This document shows positions 56,965 to 64,000 of a stretch of 64,000 bases of DNA, one piece after another (position 1 is the first letter of the stretch; every line of letters starts with the position of its first letter). The stretch is taken from positions 2,862,001 to 2,926,000 of the forward strand of contig NZ_CP045067.1 in assembly GCF_016864015.1 (NCBI RefSeq). The letters are read 5' to 3'. The notes under the pieces were generated by a model. The model saw only the letters and a list, made by a program, of their open reading frames with translations, was not told the DNA's origin and made no database searches. The stretch comes from Lacinutrix sp. WUR7. GTDB taxonomy: Bacteria > Bacteroidota > Bacteroidia > Flavobacteriales > Flavobacteriaceae. The position numbers and the translations under genes are program-made.

Positions 56965-58200
56965 ATGCAAAAATTAAAAAACGCAAATTTATACCAAAGC
57001 GAACTAATTCCAATAAGTGGAAAATTAGTAGAGCGTTACAACAAATGCCTAGTGAAATTAGGGTTTGATGCTACTTCGCTCACTCGTTTTTCTATCGACG
57101 GAATTGGTTGGAGTCCGGAAATAGCTGCAGAAAAAAAGGACATGCATTACCTAAATCATGGCGATGCAAATCCGCACGGAATCATCATTACACCATTACA
57201 AAAAGGAAAACCAGTGTACATTCCGTATCACACTTTCGATCGTGAAATGATGAAATTTGTTTTTAGTACTTACGAAACTAAAATTAATGATATCACCAGA
57301 GATTGCGCTATTTGTTTAGATTTCAATCAACATATTGATGCTTTTTATGAGCCGTTAGATGTGCTTAAATACGATACGGTTTCTATAAATTTTCATTTGA
57401 TAAATGAATTGTATCATGTGCAAAAAAAACAATTTGAACTGATAGAAAAGTTTAAAAGAGGTAATAATTTTATAGACGAAGATTTACAGCAGCAATTATT
57501 AAATTCGGCGAAAACCTACGGTGATTTACGTCAGAGAGATTTAGAATTACCAGTATTAGAATTTAAAACAAACTCATTTTATACAAGAGCGCTTGGAGGC
57601 GTTTATGTATTGCGAGATTTTATTAGTGAAATTGTAGTTTTCGAAGATAAGGAAAGTTATAAAGAAGCGATAAAAGATACCATTCACGACGTACTAATTT
57701 ATCATATCGAGCAACCAGAACTCATGGAGAAATTACGTGATCATGTAATCATAGAATGTGATTTAGATAAAGTCATTAAAACTCCACAATACAGTCGTGT
57801 GAAGAAAATGATGCTGTATAAGGAATTAAAAGAAACCAAGCATCCTATAAAAGATATTTTAGACGACAATGTGTTATTTCGAAGATATTTAAACACTATC
57901 GATGGAGCTGCTTTAAAACGCGTAAATGGCGTAGAGATTTATTTGGAAAAAATGGAACGAAGCAACGCTTTTAAGATTCATGATTTAGTAGATCAAAAGT
58001 TTTATGATGCATTGCACCAGCCGCATTCTTCCTTAAATGCAAAACACCAAGATTTAATCTGGAAACTGCTAATTAATGTGTCACCTAAAGATGTGCTGTT
58101 TTTATATTGGTACGATAAAGAAGCATTTTATAAAGCCTATCAAACATACAGCGACTCTATGAAAGATTGGGTTATAGAAACAATTAGTAACAATATCTAA
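56965..58200 (+). CDS. Hypothetical protein of the AAA+ cluster (411 residues)
   Basis: A soluble protein without signal or membrane segment. Visible features: a start QKLKNANLYQSELIPISGKL, LNHGDANPHGIIITPLQKGK, AICLDFNQHIDAFYEP and a mainly helical second half. I do not recognise the domain. It follows nudK and precedes the membrane proteins of the cluster. Confidence 0.8.
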   Translation: MQKLKNANLYQSELIPISGKLVERYNKCLVKLGFDATSLTRFSIDGIGWSPEIAAEKKDMHYLNHGDANPHGIIITPLQKGKPVYIPYHTFDREMMKFVFSTYETKINDITRDCAICLDFNQHIDAFYEPLDVLKYDTVSINFHLINELYHVQKKQFELIEKFKRGNNFIDEDLQQQLLNSAKTYGDLRQRDLELPVLEFKTNSFYTRALGGVYVLRDFISEIVVFEDKESYKEAIKDTIHDVLIYHIEQPELMEKLRDHVIIECDLDKVIKTPQYSRVKKMMLYKELKETKHPIKDILDDNVLFRRYLNTIDGAALKRVNGVEIYLEKMERSNAFKIHDLVDQKFYDALHQPHSSLNAKHQDLIWKLLINVSPKDVLFLYWYDKEAFYKAYQTYSDSMKDWVIETISNNI

Positions 58201-58264
58201 AGAAATTAGACTAATTTAGTAGAAGAAACTTTTAACTTTTCACTCTTAACTTTTAACTTAGATT

Positions 58265-58798
58265 ATGACACTAGAACTCATCATATTTATCGCATCCATT
58301 TTATTCGGAATCCTTTTGTATTGGAGAGAATCACAAGGAAATGGCGTATATCGCTTTTTTAATAAACTATTTAATGCTAAAGAATTGCAAATGAAGTCTG
58401 GTAATAAAAAAGGCTTTGTGTATCAGCAATCCTTATTGTTGCGCATCGTGTTTATTACTTCTTTGTTTTTAGTAGGAATTGTTATCGCACGATTTTTAAT
58501 TCCTATAGATATTGCGACTATTTCTTTATTTGCTTCTATGATTGTTGGAACCTTAGTAGGAACATACATCGCTAATTTTGTGTTTAAATCAGGAGAAGTG
58601 ATAGATGAGAAAAGCGAATCTATTGAAGATGTTTTTCATGAAACTATTGAAAAAGGAAAAGATTTTATGGAAGACTTAAAAGAGAAAGGAGAGAAATCTT
58701 TTCATAAAACCGAAGATAAGATAGAAGAGATTAAAGAAGATGTAAAGGCGGAAACGAAAAGTGCAAGAGATCGTTTGAAGGATAAAGGATTGATGTAG
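58265..58798 (+). CDS. Membrane protein with YtxH-like charged tail (177 residues)
   Basis: Three membrane segments (about 2-18, 60-80, 86-108) and a long, mostly helical, lysine/glutamate-rich tail (KGKDFMEDLKEKGEKSFHKT and EEIKEDVKAETKSARDRLKD). The tail recalls YtxH/apolipophorin-like stress proteins. Same direction and spacing as its neighbours. Its function is unknown. Confidence 0.78.
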   Translation: MTLELIIFIASILFGILLYWRESQGNGVYRFFNKLFNAKELQMKSGNKKGFVYQQSLLLRIVFITSLFLVGIVIARFLIPIDIATISLFASMIVGTLVGTYIANFVFKSGEVIDEKSESIEDVFHETIEKGKDFMEDLKEKGEKSFHKTEDKIEEIKEDVKAETKSARDRLKDKGLM

Positions 58799-58801
58799 CA
58801 A

Positions 58802-58821
58802 ATTCCTGCGAAAGCAGGAAT
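58802..58821. repeat. Palindromic repeat after the 177-residue membrane protein gene
   Basis: ATTCCTGC-GAAA-GCAGGAAT, perfect 8-base arms, followed by CTCAT. It begins just after the stop codon. Confidence 0.8.
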
Positions 58822-58890
58822 CTCATAAAAGAAAAATAAACCAAAAAAATAAGATTTCCATTTTCATGGGAATGAAAACATAAATTTTCA

Positions 58891-60597
58891 ATGATTAAAA
58901 ACTACTGGAGAAAAGGAGGAAAGCAAAAAAGAATAGTAATTATAGGATTACTTGTTTTAATCATCGCATTATTTGTTTTGCGTGACGATTATCAACCAGC
59001 TTTACTATTTGTTAGAAAGTACATTTTTGTAATACTTTTAAGTGCCATTGTGCTCTTTTTTGGTTTACGAAGATTTAGAAATTCGGCTTCAGGAGGAACA
59101 CGAATTGGTGTTTTGGTAATGATGATGCTGTTTTTTGGGATTCTTTATATTGCAGGTTGGCATTTTAAAATGTACGATTATATGAAAACATACAACGTTT
59201 TTAATAATCTCAATAAAATAGAAATTAACGAATTGCCTTTAACGCAAAACGAACGTATTCAGCCTTTAAGAAATATTTATTCTATGGCTAACGAAAGTGT
59301 TGGAGAAACCAAAGATGTTTCTTTGCCTCATTTAGTTAGAGTGGATGGCTTAAATAAATGGACTATGGCAATCCAACCAACAGAGAAATACGTTTGGCAA
59401 GGAATGAGCGATAATACCGAAGAAGTTTTTGCGGTATCCAGTACCACACCTTTTCCTCGTTTTTCTAGTGAAAACAGAATTTCGGTAACTTTTTCTATTG
59501 GCGAATCTTTAAAGTTTAGTAGAAATACATACAATGCAGTAGTGCAGCGTTTTAATCCTTGGATGCTATTTAATTACGAACCAAGCGATACGTTTTATAT
59601 GAAAAATGATTCCGGTAAATGGGTCGAAGTGGTAAGTTTAATTAAGTGGAAAGGTTTCTTATTTCCATATCCAACATTTGGTGGTGTTATGGTTGTAGAT
59701 AGTGGAGAACACGATTTTAACGATTATCTAGAACGTGTTACTATTGGTAAAGGAACTTTTATTTCACCTGAAGAAATGCAAAACCATCCGTATTTAACGA
59801 AGCAGAATACCTTATCGGAAAAAGTTTCTCGTTTACAAGCAGAATCTTTAAAGTTTCTTGGCGGATTTAGTGATCCATTACCATGGAACATGAAAACGGC
59901 TGTTAAGATTCCGAATTTGCCAAACGATCAAAATCAGCAACCATTTGTAACCGATTTCGATTTCTCAGATACCAAAGTAAGTGCATATAGTGGTTTATAT
60001 CACTGGTTCGGTTTAGAGCCCGTTGGTGATGAACGTACCAGTTTAACTTATAGTGTATTTGTTCCTGCAGATGGTACTGATGCTTTGTATTATTATGATC
60101 ATGCTTCAAAAAAACAAGGGTATGCAGGAGTTTCGGCAATGCCTTTAAAAGTAATAGAGTCTAGAAAAGAATACGATTGGTCGGTTAATAAACCCGTAGA
60201 ATTTAGACCATATATTAAGGATATCGCTGGTAGAAAACGTATGTTTTTCTTAGGAACTGTTTCTGCTATTAGAGATGAAAGCGCGCAATTTGATGGTTCT
60301 GCAACTCCAGATTTAGCTTTAATAGACAGCGAGTACAGAGATGTCGTTTGGATTGATGCAAAACACCCAAGTCAATGGGAGAAAACAGTGTACGACCAAT
60401 TAAACGAAGCTTGGAGAGCAAGTGAAGGTATTGGTTACTATTTTGTAGACGAAACAAAAACCATAGAAACCGCACAAAAGATTTTAGATTCTATAAAATC
60501 TATTCCTGCTGTAGATAAAGAGTCGTTGCAAATTGAAAAGTTACAACGTCAGATTGATTCTATTAAGGGATTGAAAGAAGTGATTAAAGAGGATTAG
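58891..60597 (+). CDS. Large membrane protein of the AAA+ cluster (568 residues)
   Basis: Three N-terminal membrane segments (about 15-31, 39-59, 71-91) followed by a large extramembrane domain of about 470 residues with strand-rich, Asp-rich stretches (FPYPTFGGVMVVDSGEHDF, YYYDHASKKQGYAGVSAM, EYRDVVWIDAKHPSQWEKT). The topology suggests that this domain is on the periplasmic or the cytoplasmic face depending on the third helix; not settled. It ends in a short coiled coil. No domain recognised. Confidence 0.8.
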   Translation: MIKNYWRKGGKQKRIVIIGLLVLIIALFVLRDDYQPALLFVRKYIFVILLSAIVLFFGLRRFRNSASGGTRIGVLVMMMLFFGILYIAGWHFKMYDYMKTYNVFNNLNKIEINELPLTQNERIQPLRNIYSMANESVGETKDVSLPHLVRVDGLNKWTMAIQPTEKYVWQGMSDNTEEVFAVSSTTPFPRFSSENRISVTFSIGESLKFSRNTYNAVVQRFNPWMLFNYEPSDTFYMKNDSGKWVEVVSLIKWKGFLFPYPTFGGVMVVDSGEHDFNDYLERVTIGKGTFISPEEMQNHPYLTKQNTLSEKVSRLQAESLKFLGGFSDPLPWNMKTAVKIPNLPNDQNQQPFVTDFDFSDTKVSAYSGLYHWFGLEPVGDERTSLTYSVFVPADGTDALYYYDHASKKQGYAGVSAMPLKVIESRKEYDWSVNKPVEFRPYIKDIAGRKRMFFLGTVSAIRDESAQFDGSATPDLALIDSEYRDVVWIDAKHPSQWEKTVYDQLNEAWRASEGIGYYFVDETKTIETAQKILDSIKSIPAVDKESLQIEKLQRQIDSIKGLKEVIKED

Positions 60598-60644
60598 TTT
60601 GTAACATTTTATTATTCTGAATGACTTATAATATAAAGTATATT

Positions 60645-61130
60645 ATGGGTTACATGGGAATGGGTTTACAGCAATGGATTTATGGAATGCAACCTCGTAA
60701 GCCATTTTCTGTAGAGCCTAAAAAAACATTTACTGCCTTACCAAAATACAGTAGGACTTTTAAATTACAGCCTTCAAAACCGGTTGGTAATTTTTATATT
60801 ATTTTTTCCTTATTGCTTTTAAGTTTCTTCGTGGTTGTTGTGTTTGTGAAAAAACCTGCGTTTTTAGAACATGCAAGGAAAGTACAACACCAAAAAACCA
60901 AAAGAATAGAAGTCTTTAATAAAGAAGCTTTTTTGTTTTTAATGAAATCGGGGAAAAGTCGTTTGCAGAATAATAATATTATTGGAGCATATTCTGAATT
61001 CAAACTAGCGCACAATTTAAGTCCCGAAAATAAAGAAGCAAAGGATTTATTATTTAATACTACCTATATTTTGTGTGAAAATAATAATGCATTCTGTAAA
61101 GAGTTGGGTTTATTGGTAAGTAATTTTTAA
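60645..61130 (+). CDS. Single-helix membrane protein, last gene of the AAA+ cluster
   Basis: About 161 residues from the ATG at 60645 (a start at 60621 gives 169). A short cytoplasmic part (LQQWIYGMQPRKPFSVEPKK), one membrane helix (FYIIFSLLLLSFFVVVVFV), then a helical part with SRLQNNNIIGAYSEFKLAHNLSPENKEAKDLL, reminiscent of a single TPR. No named family. It starts within 50 bases of the upstream stop, so it is probably in the same transcript. Confidence 0.75.
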   Translation: MGYMGMGLQQWIYGMQPRKPFSVEPKKTFTALPKYSRTFKLQPSKPVGNFYIIFSLLLLSFFVVVVFVKKPAFLEHARKVQHQKTKRIEVFNKEAFLFLMKSGKSRLQNNNIIGAYSEFKLAHNLSPENKEAKDLLFNTTYILCENNNAFCKELGLLVSNF

Positions 61131-61144
61131 CTCCTATTTCTTCC

Positions 61145-61164
61145 GATTTTCTTTACGGAAAATC
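61145..61164 (+). terminator. Possible weak terminator after the cluster
   Basis: GATTTTC (61145-61151) pairs with GAAAATC (61158-61164), loop TTTACG, with A-rich sequence after it but no T-run. It is the only hairpin seen between the cluster and the convergent regulator gene. Confidence 0.3.
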
Positions 61165-61312
61165 AAAATTCATTCGACTGTTAAAATAAGAGGAGAGCAT
61201 AAATAATTAGATACATGTTGTTAGAACTGTCACTTCCTTTTAGTTAACAGGAGGTGGATTTCCGGGTAAAGAAATTCAGAGGATTTGTAAAACGCAGTGA
61301 AACAATTGTTTA

Positions 61313-62788
61313 CTAACTAAACCTCTCATTTAATTCGGCAACCACCTTTTCAATCTGATTATTCTTTTCTATTCTGTCTAAAAATATAGCTGGCGCTTTT
61401 CGTACTTCACAATTTTGAATGGCGCAACGTTCACAAGTAACACCAACATCTTGCGTTATTATCTTTTTGTTTTCCGCAAACTGAAGCTTCTTAAGAAGTT
61501 GTTTATTTATTAGTAATCCAATACTGATACTTCGGTAATGGTTTTCTCTAAACGGATCTTTAGTGGCCGAGGAAAGCACTAAATACTTCATATTATCACT
61601 TGGGTAATTCGATATTTGCATATCAAAAACATGTTCTTTATTGTTGTTGCTAATTTCTTTTAATACATGTAAAGAAACCCAACGTCGACAATAACTTTCA
61701 TTGGTTTCATTGGCACGAGGAGAATGTTGATGCGATAAATGTAGCTCTTTTTTAAGATGATATTTATCGGTTCCAGCTTTATGCGTAAATCGTAAAAAGA
61801 ATAAATTCTGAATATTAAATTCTTTAGGTAGAATATTCGTTAAACGTTGGTAAAAAGATTCTGGCGAAGCATTAAAACTTTGCATTGTTTTTTCAAAAAG
61901 CGAAGTGTCAAAAGTCTTTTTATTAAAAATAGTTTTTAGTTTTTCTGTGATTAATGCTTTTGGTAAAATTAATGCTCCTGCAAAATACGAAGCATAAAAA
62001 TTATTTAGCACCTGATCAAAATTCTCAAATTTAATCCAAGAGAACGTGTATAATCTATCTTCTAATTTTAAATAATTATAAGCCAATTCTTTCGCGTAAA
62101 TAAAAGTACGTTGTGCATCATCAATTTCACTTGCTAATAGTAAGTTTTTGTTTTTCGGCACAAACACAGAACGCAAATTATCTAAGCTTTTATGTTTGTC
62201 TAATTCGTTATTATGAATGGTATAACCGTATTCTTCCACTAAAATATCTTCCAGGTCTTTAGAAGTAATCGGTTGCGTTAGATCGATTTGATAGGCTTTA
62301 GCGAAAGCAATAACACTTTCCTCTAAATCATTAAAATAATTATTATTTGCTTCTTGGTATGAACGAAGCGAAGCTAAGTAAAAACTTTCCTTACTAAAGT
62401 TATAATGCTGTGCAATTTCAATAATGGTACTTATAAAAGCATTCACTTTTGCAGGAGCATTCGCTACAATTTCTATCAAGGTACTTTCTTTGATTCCGAA
62501 GACTTCTAACGGAATTTCTTTTAAAATCTTGGACTGAAGAATCTCACCAATAGGAGCGAGGTTCTTATCTAGTTTTAGAGATACCATTTGATCATAAGGG
62601 ATATCTAATTTCTCCGAAAGTGTTGCGATTTTATCCGGTTTTGGATATTTTTTTCCTTTTTCAATTTCGTTTAAATACGATTTTGAAAGTCCAGAAAGTT
62701 TCGATAAACCAAAAAGCGATAAATCCTTGTCTGTACGTATTTGCTTGAGTTTCAAGCCAAATATGAGCTTTATATATTCTTCTTCCAT
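61313..62788 (-). CDS. ScfR/RamB-type XRE regulator with C-terminal cysteine cluster
   Basis: A 491-residue regulator. N-terminal XRE helix-turn-helix (about 8-65, LKQIRTDKDLSLFGLSKLSG and SKSYLNEIEKGKKYPKPDK), a middle part with an ImmA/IrrE-like stretch (AQRTFIYAKELAYNYL), and the short-chain-fatty-acyl regulator C-terminus with cysteines CERCAIQNCEVRKAP. Family members (RamB, ScfR) control acetate and glyoxylate-shunt genes. It is divergent from aceB, its likely target. Confidence 0.9.
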   Translation of the reverse strand: MEEEYIKLIFGLKLKQIRTDKDLSLFGLSKLSGLSKSYLNEIEKGKKYPKPDKIATLSEKLDIPYDQMVSLKLDKNLAPIGEILQSKILKEIPLEVFGIKESTLIEIVANAPAKVNAFISTIIEIAQHYNFSKESFYLASLRSYQEANNNYFNDLEESVIAFAKAYQIDLTQPITSKDLEDILVEEYGYTIHNNELDKHKSLDNLRSVFVPKNKNLLLASEIDDAQRTFIYAKELAYNYLKLEDRLYTFSWIKFENFDQVLNNFYASYFAGALILPKALITEKLKTIFNKKTFDTSLFEKTMQSFNASPESFYQRLTNILPKEFNIQNLFFLRFTHKAGTDKYHLKKELHLSHQHSPRANETNESYCRRWVSLHVLKEISNNNKEHVFDMQISNYPSDNMKYLVLSSATKDPFRENHYRSISIGLLINKQLLKKLQFAENKKIITQDVGVTCERCAIQNCEVRKAPAIFLDRIEKNNQIEKVVAELNERFS

Positions 62789-62799
62789 AATTATAAAAT

Positions 62800-62807
62800 C
62801 AAAGATA
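62800..62807 (-). promoter_or_regulatory. -7 element of the ScfR-type regulator gene
   Basis: On the minus strand TATCTTTG, a perfect TAnnTTTG match, 11 bases before the ATG. The RamB-like box is next to it. Confidence 0.5.
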
Positions 62808-62814
62808 CAAAATA

Positions 62815-62825
62815 TTGCGAACTTT
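62815..62825 (-). promoter_or_regulatory. RamB-like binding box
   Basis: On the minus strand AAAGTTCGCAA, close to the recalled RamB consensus AAAGTTTGCAAA. It lies upstream of the regulator's own -7 box. Assignment by similarity only. Confidence 0.4.
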
Positions 62826-62851
62826 ATAAAAAAAGAGGATTTGTAAAATTT

Positions 62852-62865
62852 AGCGAACGTTCGCT
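62852..62865. promoter_or_regulatory. Perfect 14-base palindrome between the regulator and aceB
   Basis: AGCGAACGTTCGCT, fully self-complementary, abutting the aceB -33 box. It shares GCGAAC with the RamB-like box. It is a candidate operator for the glyoxylate-shunt regulator. Confidence 0.65.
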
Positions 62866-62895
62866 TGTTTTATTGAAAAGTTTGTTTTAATATTG
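62865..62895 (+). promoter_or_regulatory. Possible aceB promoter
   Basis: TTG (62865-62867), 20 bases, then TAATATTG (62888-62895), one base off TAnnTTTG, ending 20 bases before the aceB ATG. The palindrome overlaps the first base. Confidence 0.5.
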
Positions 62896-62915
62896 TAGAG
62901 TAAAATCATAACAAC

Positions 62916-64000
62916 ATGGAAAACACACTTTTAAAACAAACGAAGATCCAATTCGCGAAATCCGTGAAAAATTACTATCCTGAAATTTTAACCGATAATG
63001 CGCTAGCTTTTATAACTGCTTTACATGAAAAGTTTAATTCGAAAAGATTAGAGTTATTAAGTAGAAGAGAACAAGAACAAGAAGTTTTTGATACTGGAAA
63101 GTTTCCAGAGTTTCCTAGAGAGACTAAAAACATTAGAGAAGGCGAATGGACTGCAGGAAGAATTCCTTTAGACATGCAAGACAGACGTGTAGAAATTACA
63201 GGTCCTGTCGATAGAAAAATGATCATTAACGCCTTAAACTCTGGAGCAAAAACGTTTATGGCCGATTTAGAAGATAGTAATGCACCAACTTGGTCGAATA
63301 CTATTGAAGGACAGCAAAACTTAATAGATGCCAATAATAAGACGATTTCTTTATATGATTCTAGAAAAGATAAGTCGTACCAATTAAATAGTAAAACAGC
63401 GGTTTTATTAGTAAGACCAAGAGGTTTACATTTAAACGAAAGACATATTCTTATTAATAATGAAGAGGCTTCAGGAAGTTTAGTAGACTTTGGTTTATAT
63501 GTTTTTCATAATACAAAATCCTTGATGGAAAACGGAACGGCTCCTTATTTTTACCTTCCAAAATTAGAACATTACTTAGAAGCACGTTGGTGGAATGAGG
63601 TATTCACTTTCGCTGAAGATTATTTAAATGTGCCACAAGGAACCTTTAAAGCAACCGTTTTAGTAGAAACGATTACGGCAAGTTTTCAGCTAGACGAAAT
63701 TATTTATGAGTTGAAAGAGCATATTGTAGGTTTAAATTGTGGTCGTTGGGATTATATTTTTTCCTATATCAAGAAATTTAGAAACCATCCAAATTTCGTA
63801 GTTCCTAATCGTGATCAGGTTACGATGACTACGCCATTTATGGATGCATATTCAAAATTGGTTATTCAACGTTGCCATAAAAGAGGAATTCTTGCTATTG
63901 GTGGAATGGCAGCTCAAATTCCGATTAAAAATAATGAAGAAGCAAATGCTGCGGCTTTAGAAAAAGTTAGAAAAGACAAAGAACGTGAAGTTAAAAACGG
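62916..64000 (+). CDS. aceB: Malate synthase A (5' part; continues beyond the window)
   Basis: Condenses glyoxylate and acetyl-CoA to malate in the glyoxylate shunt. The frame runs from ATG 62916 to the window end (361 codons seen) with no stop. Visible: MADLEDSNAPTWSN, LLVRPRGLHLNERH, YFYLPKLEHYLEARWWNEVF, ATVLVETITASFQLDEIIYEL, GLNCGRWDYIFSYIKKF, then PFMDAYSKLVIQRCHKRGI, which match the malate synthase A pattern (about 530 residues). The regulator next door supports the role. Isocitrate lyase, if linked, would lie downstream, outside the window. Confidence 0.95.
   Translation, partial: MENTLLKQTKIQFAKSVKNYYPEILTDNALAFITALHEKFNSKRLELLSRREQEQEVFDTGKFPEFPRETKNIREGEWTAGRIPLDMQDRRVEITGPVDRKMIINALNSGAKTFMADLEDSNAPTWSNTIEGQQNLIDANNKTISLYDSRKDKSYQLNSKTAVLLVRPRGLHLNERHILINNEEASGSLVDFGLYVFHNTKSLMENGTAPYFYLPKLEHYLEARWWNEVFTFAEDYLNVPQGTFKATVLVETITASFQLDEIIYELKEHIVGLNCGRWDYIFSYIKKFRNHPNFVVPNRDQVTMTTPFMDAYSKLVIQRCHKRGILAIGGMAAQIPIKNNEEANAAALEKVRKDKEREVKN

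Noticed and set aside
56916-57068. Short frame MNKKIIVTRLPF before the 411-residue gene
   Set aside because: Overlaps the start of the real gene in another frame; only 50 codons.
61313-62788. Toxin-antitoxin or phage repressor for the XRE/IrrE-like gene
   Set aside because: The length, C-terminal cysteine cluster and position next to aceB fit a ScfR/RamB metabolic regulator better.

Overview
The window is a low-GC stretch of a Flavobacteriaceae-type chromosome (Bacteroidota). The evidence is a type IX secretion C-terminal sorting domain, Bacteroidota lipoproteins with an acidic stretch after the lipid-carrying cysteine, -7 elements of the form TAnnTTTG, a SusC-like plug domain, a LytTR/propeller two-component pair and a 60-residue membrane protein typical of flavobacteria. 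The genus cannot be fixed from the sequence alone. No rRNA, tRNA, CRISPR array, insertion sequence or prophage was seen. Most of the window is housekeeping DNA with a few accessory islands, and many intergenic gaps hold small dispersed palindromic repeats, some of which have entered coding sequence.

Layout. 1-5.8 kb: the 3' part of an ABC-F ATPase, a DUF2007 protein, a cold-shock protein, pheT with a small membrane protein, and an orphan protein with a nuclease-like C-terminal half. 5.8-14.6 kb: a PLP-dependent enzyme, a decayed HxlR regulator, a secreted protein, recG, an M1 peptidase followed by a patatin phospholipase, and a membrane protein. 14.9-19.3 kb: a secreted T9SS protein, lgt, a calcium-binding-type lipoprotein and two related lipoproteins. 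19.4-24.7 kb: a sensor kinase/LytTR regulator pair behind a promoter and a leader hairpin, then a glutamate-synthase-like FMN protein. 25-36.7 kb: a broken secreted-protein remnant, a PcrA-type helicase, an esterase lipoprotein, a YciO/Sua5 protein, a VOC protein, an OmpA lipoprotein, a glycosyltransferase, a lone HsdR N-terminal-type nuclease domain, holA, a cupin lipoprotein, a GIN-domain protein, an SDR and a sterol-desaturase-like protein. 36.8-40 kb: menC, a CPBP protease and menE (menaquinone synthesis). 40-51 kb: a SusC-plug/vWA fusion, an acyl-CoA carboxylase subunit, a DoxX/FMN-reductase/MarR operon with a likely operator, a dienoyl-CoA-reductase-like enzyme, ettA, two tiny membrane proteins and a metallo-hydrolase lipoprotein.

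51.1-61.1 kb holds nine genes in one direction: a long coiled-coil protein, a 348-residue unknown, an AAA+ ATPase, a C-tail-anchored protein, a NudK-like Nudix hydrolase, a 411-residue unknown and three membrane proteins. Apart from nudK, no product could be given a pathway. This is the best candidate for an undescribed system: an AAA+ machine paired with a coiled-coil substrate and membrane partners, with envelope stress or membrane remodelling as a hypothesis only.

61.3-64 kb: a ScfR/RamB-type regulator diverges from malate synthase (aceB, cut by the window end). A 14-base perfect palindrome and a RamB-like box between them suggest local control of the glyoxylate shunt.

Among the repeats, a 95-base element occurs twice without gaps (about 81% identical by hand alignment), in opposite orientations, with compensatory changes in a hairpin stem. 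A palindromic element sits in frame inside menE, and repeat-derived sequence appears to encode the C-terminal tails of the sterol-desaturase-like protein and NudK.
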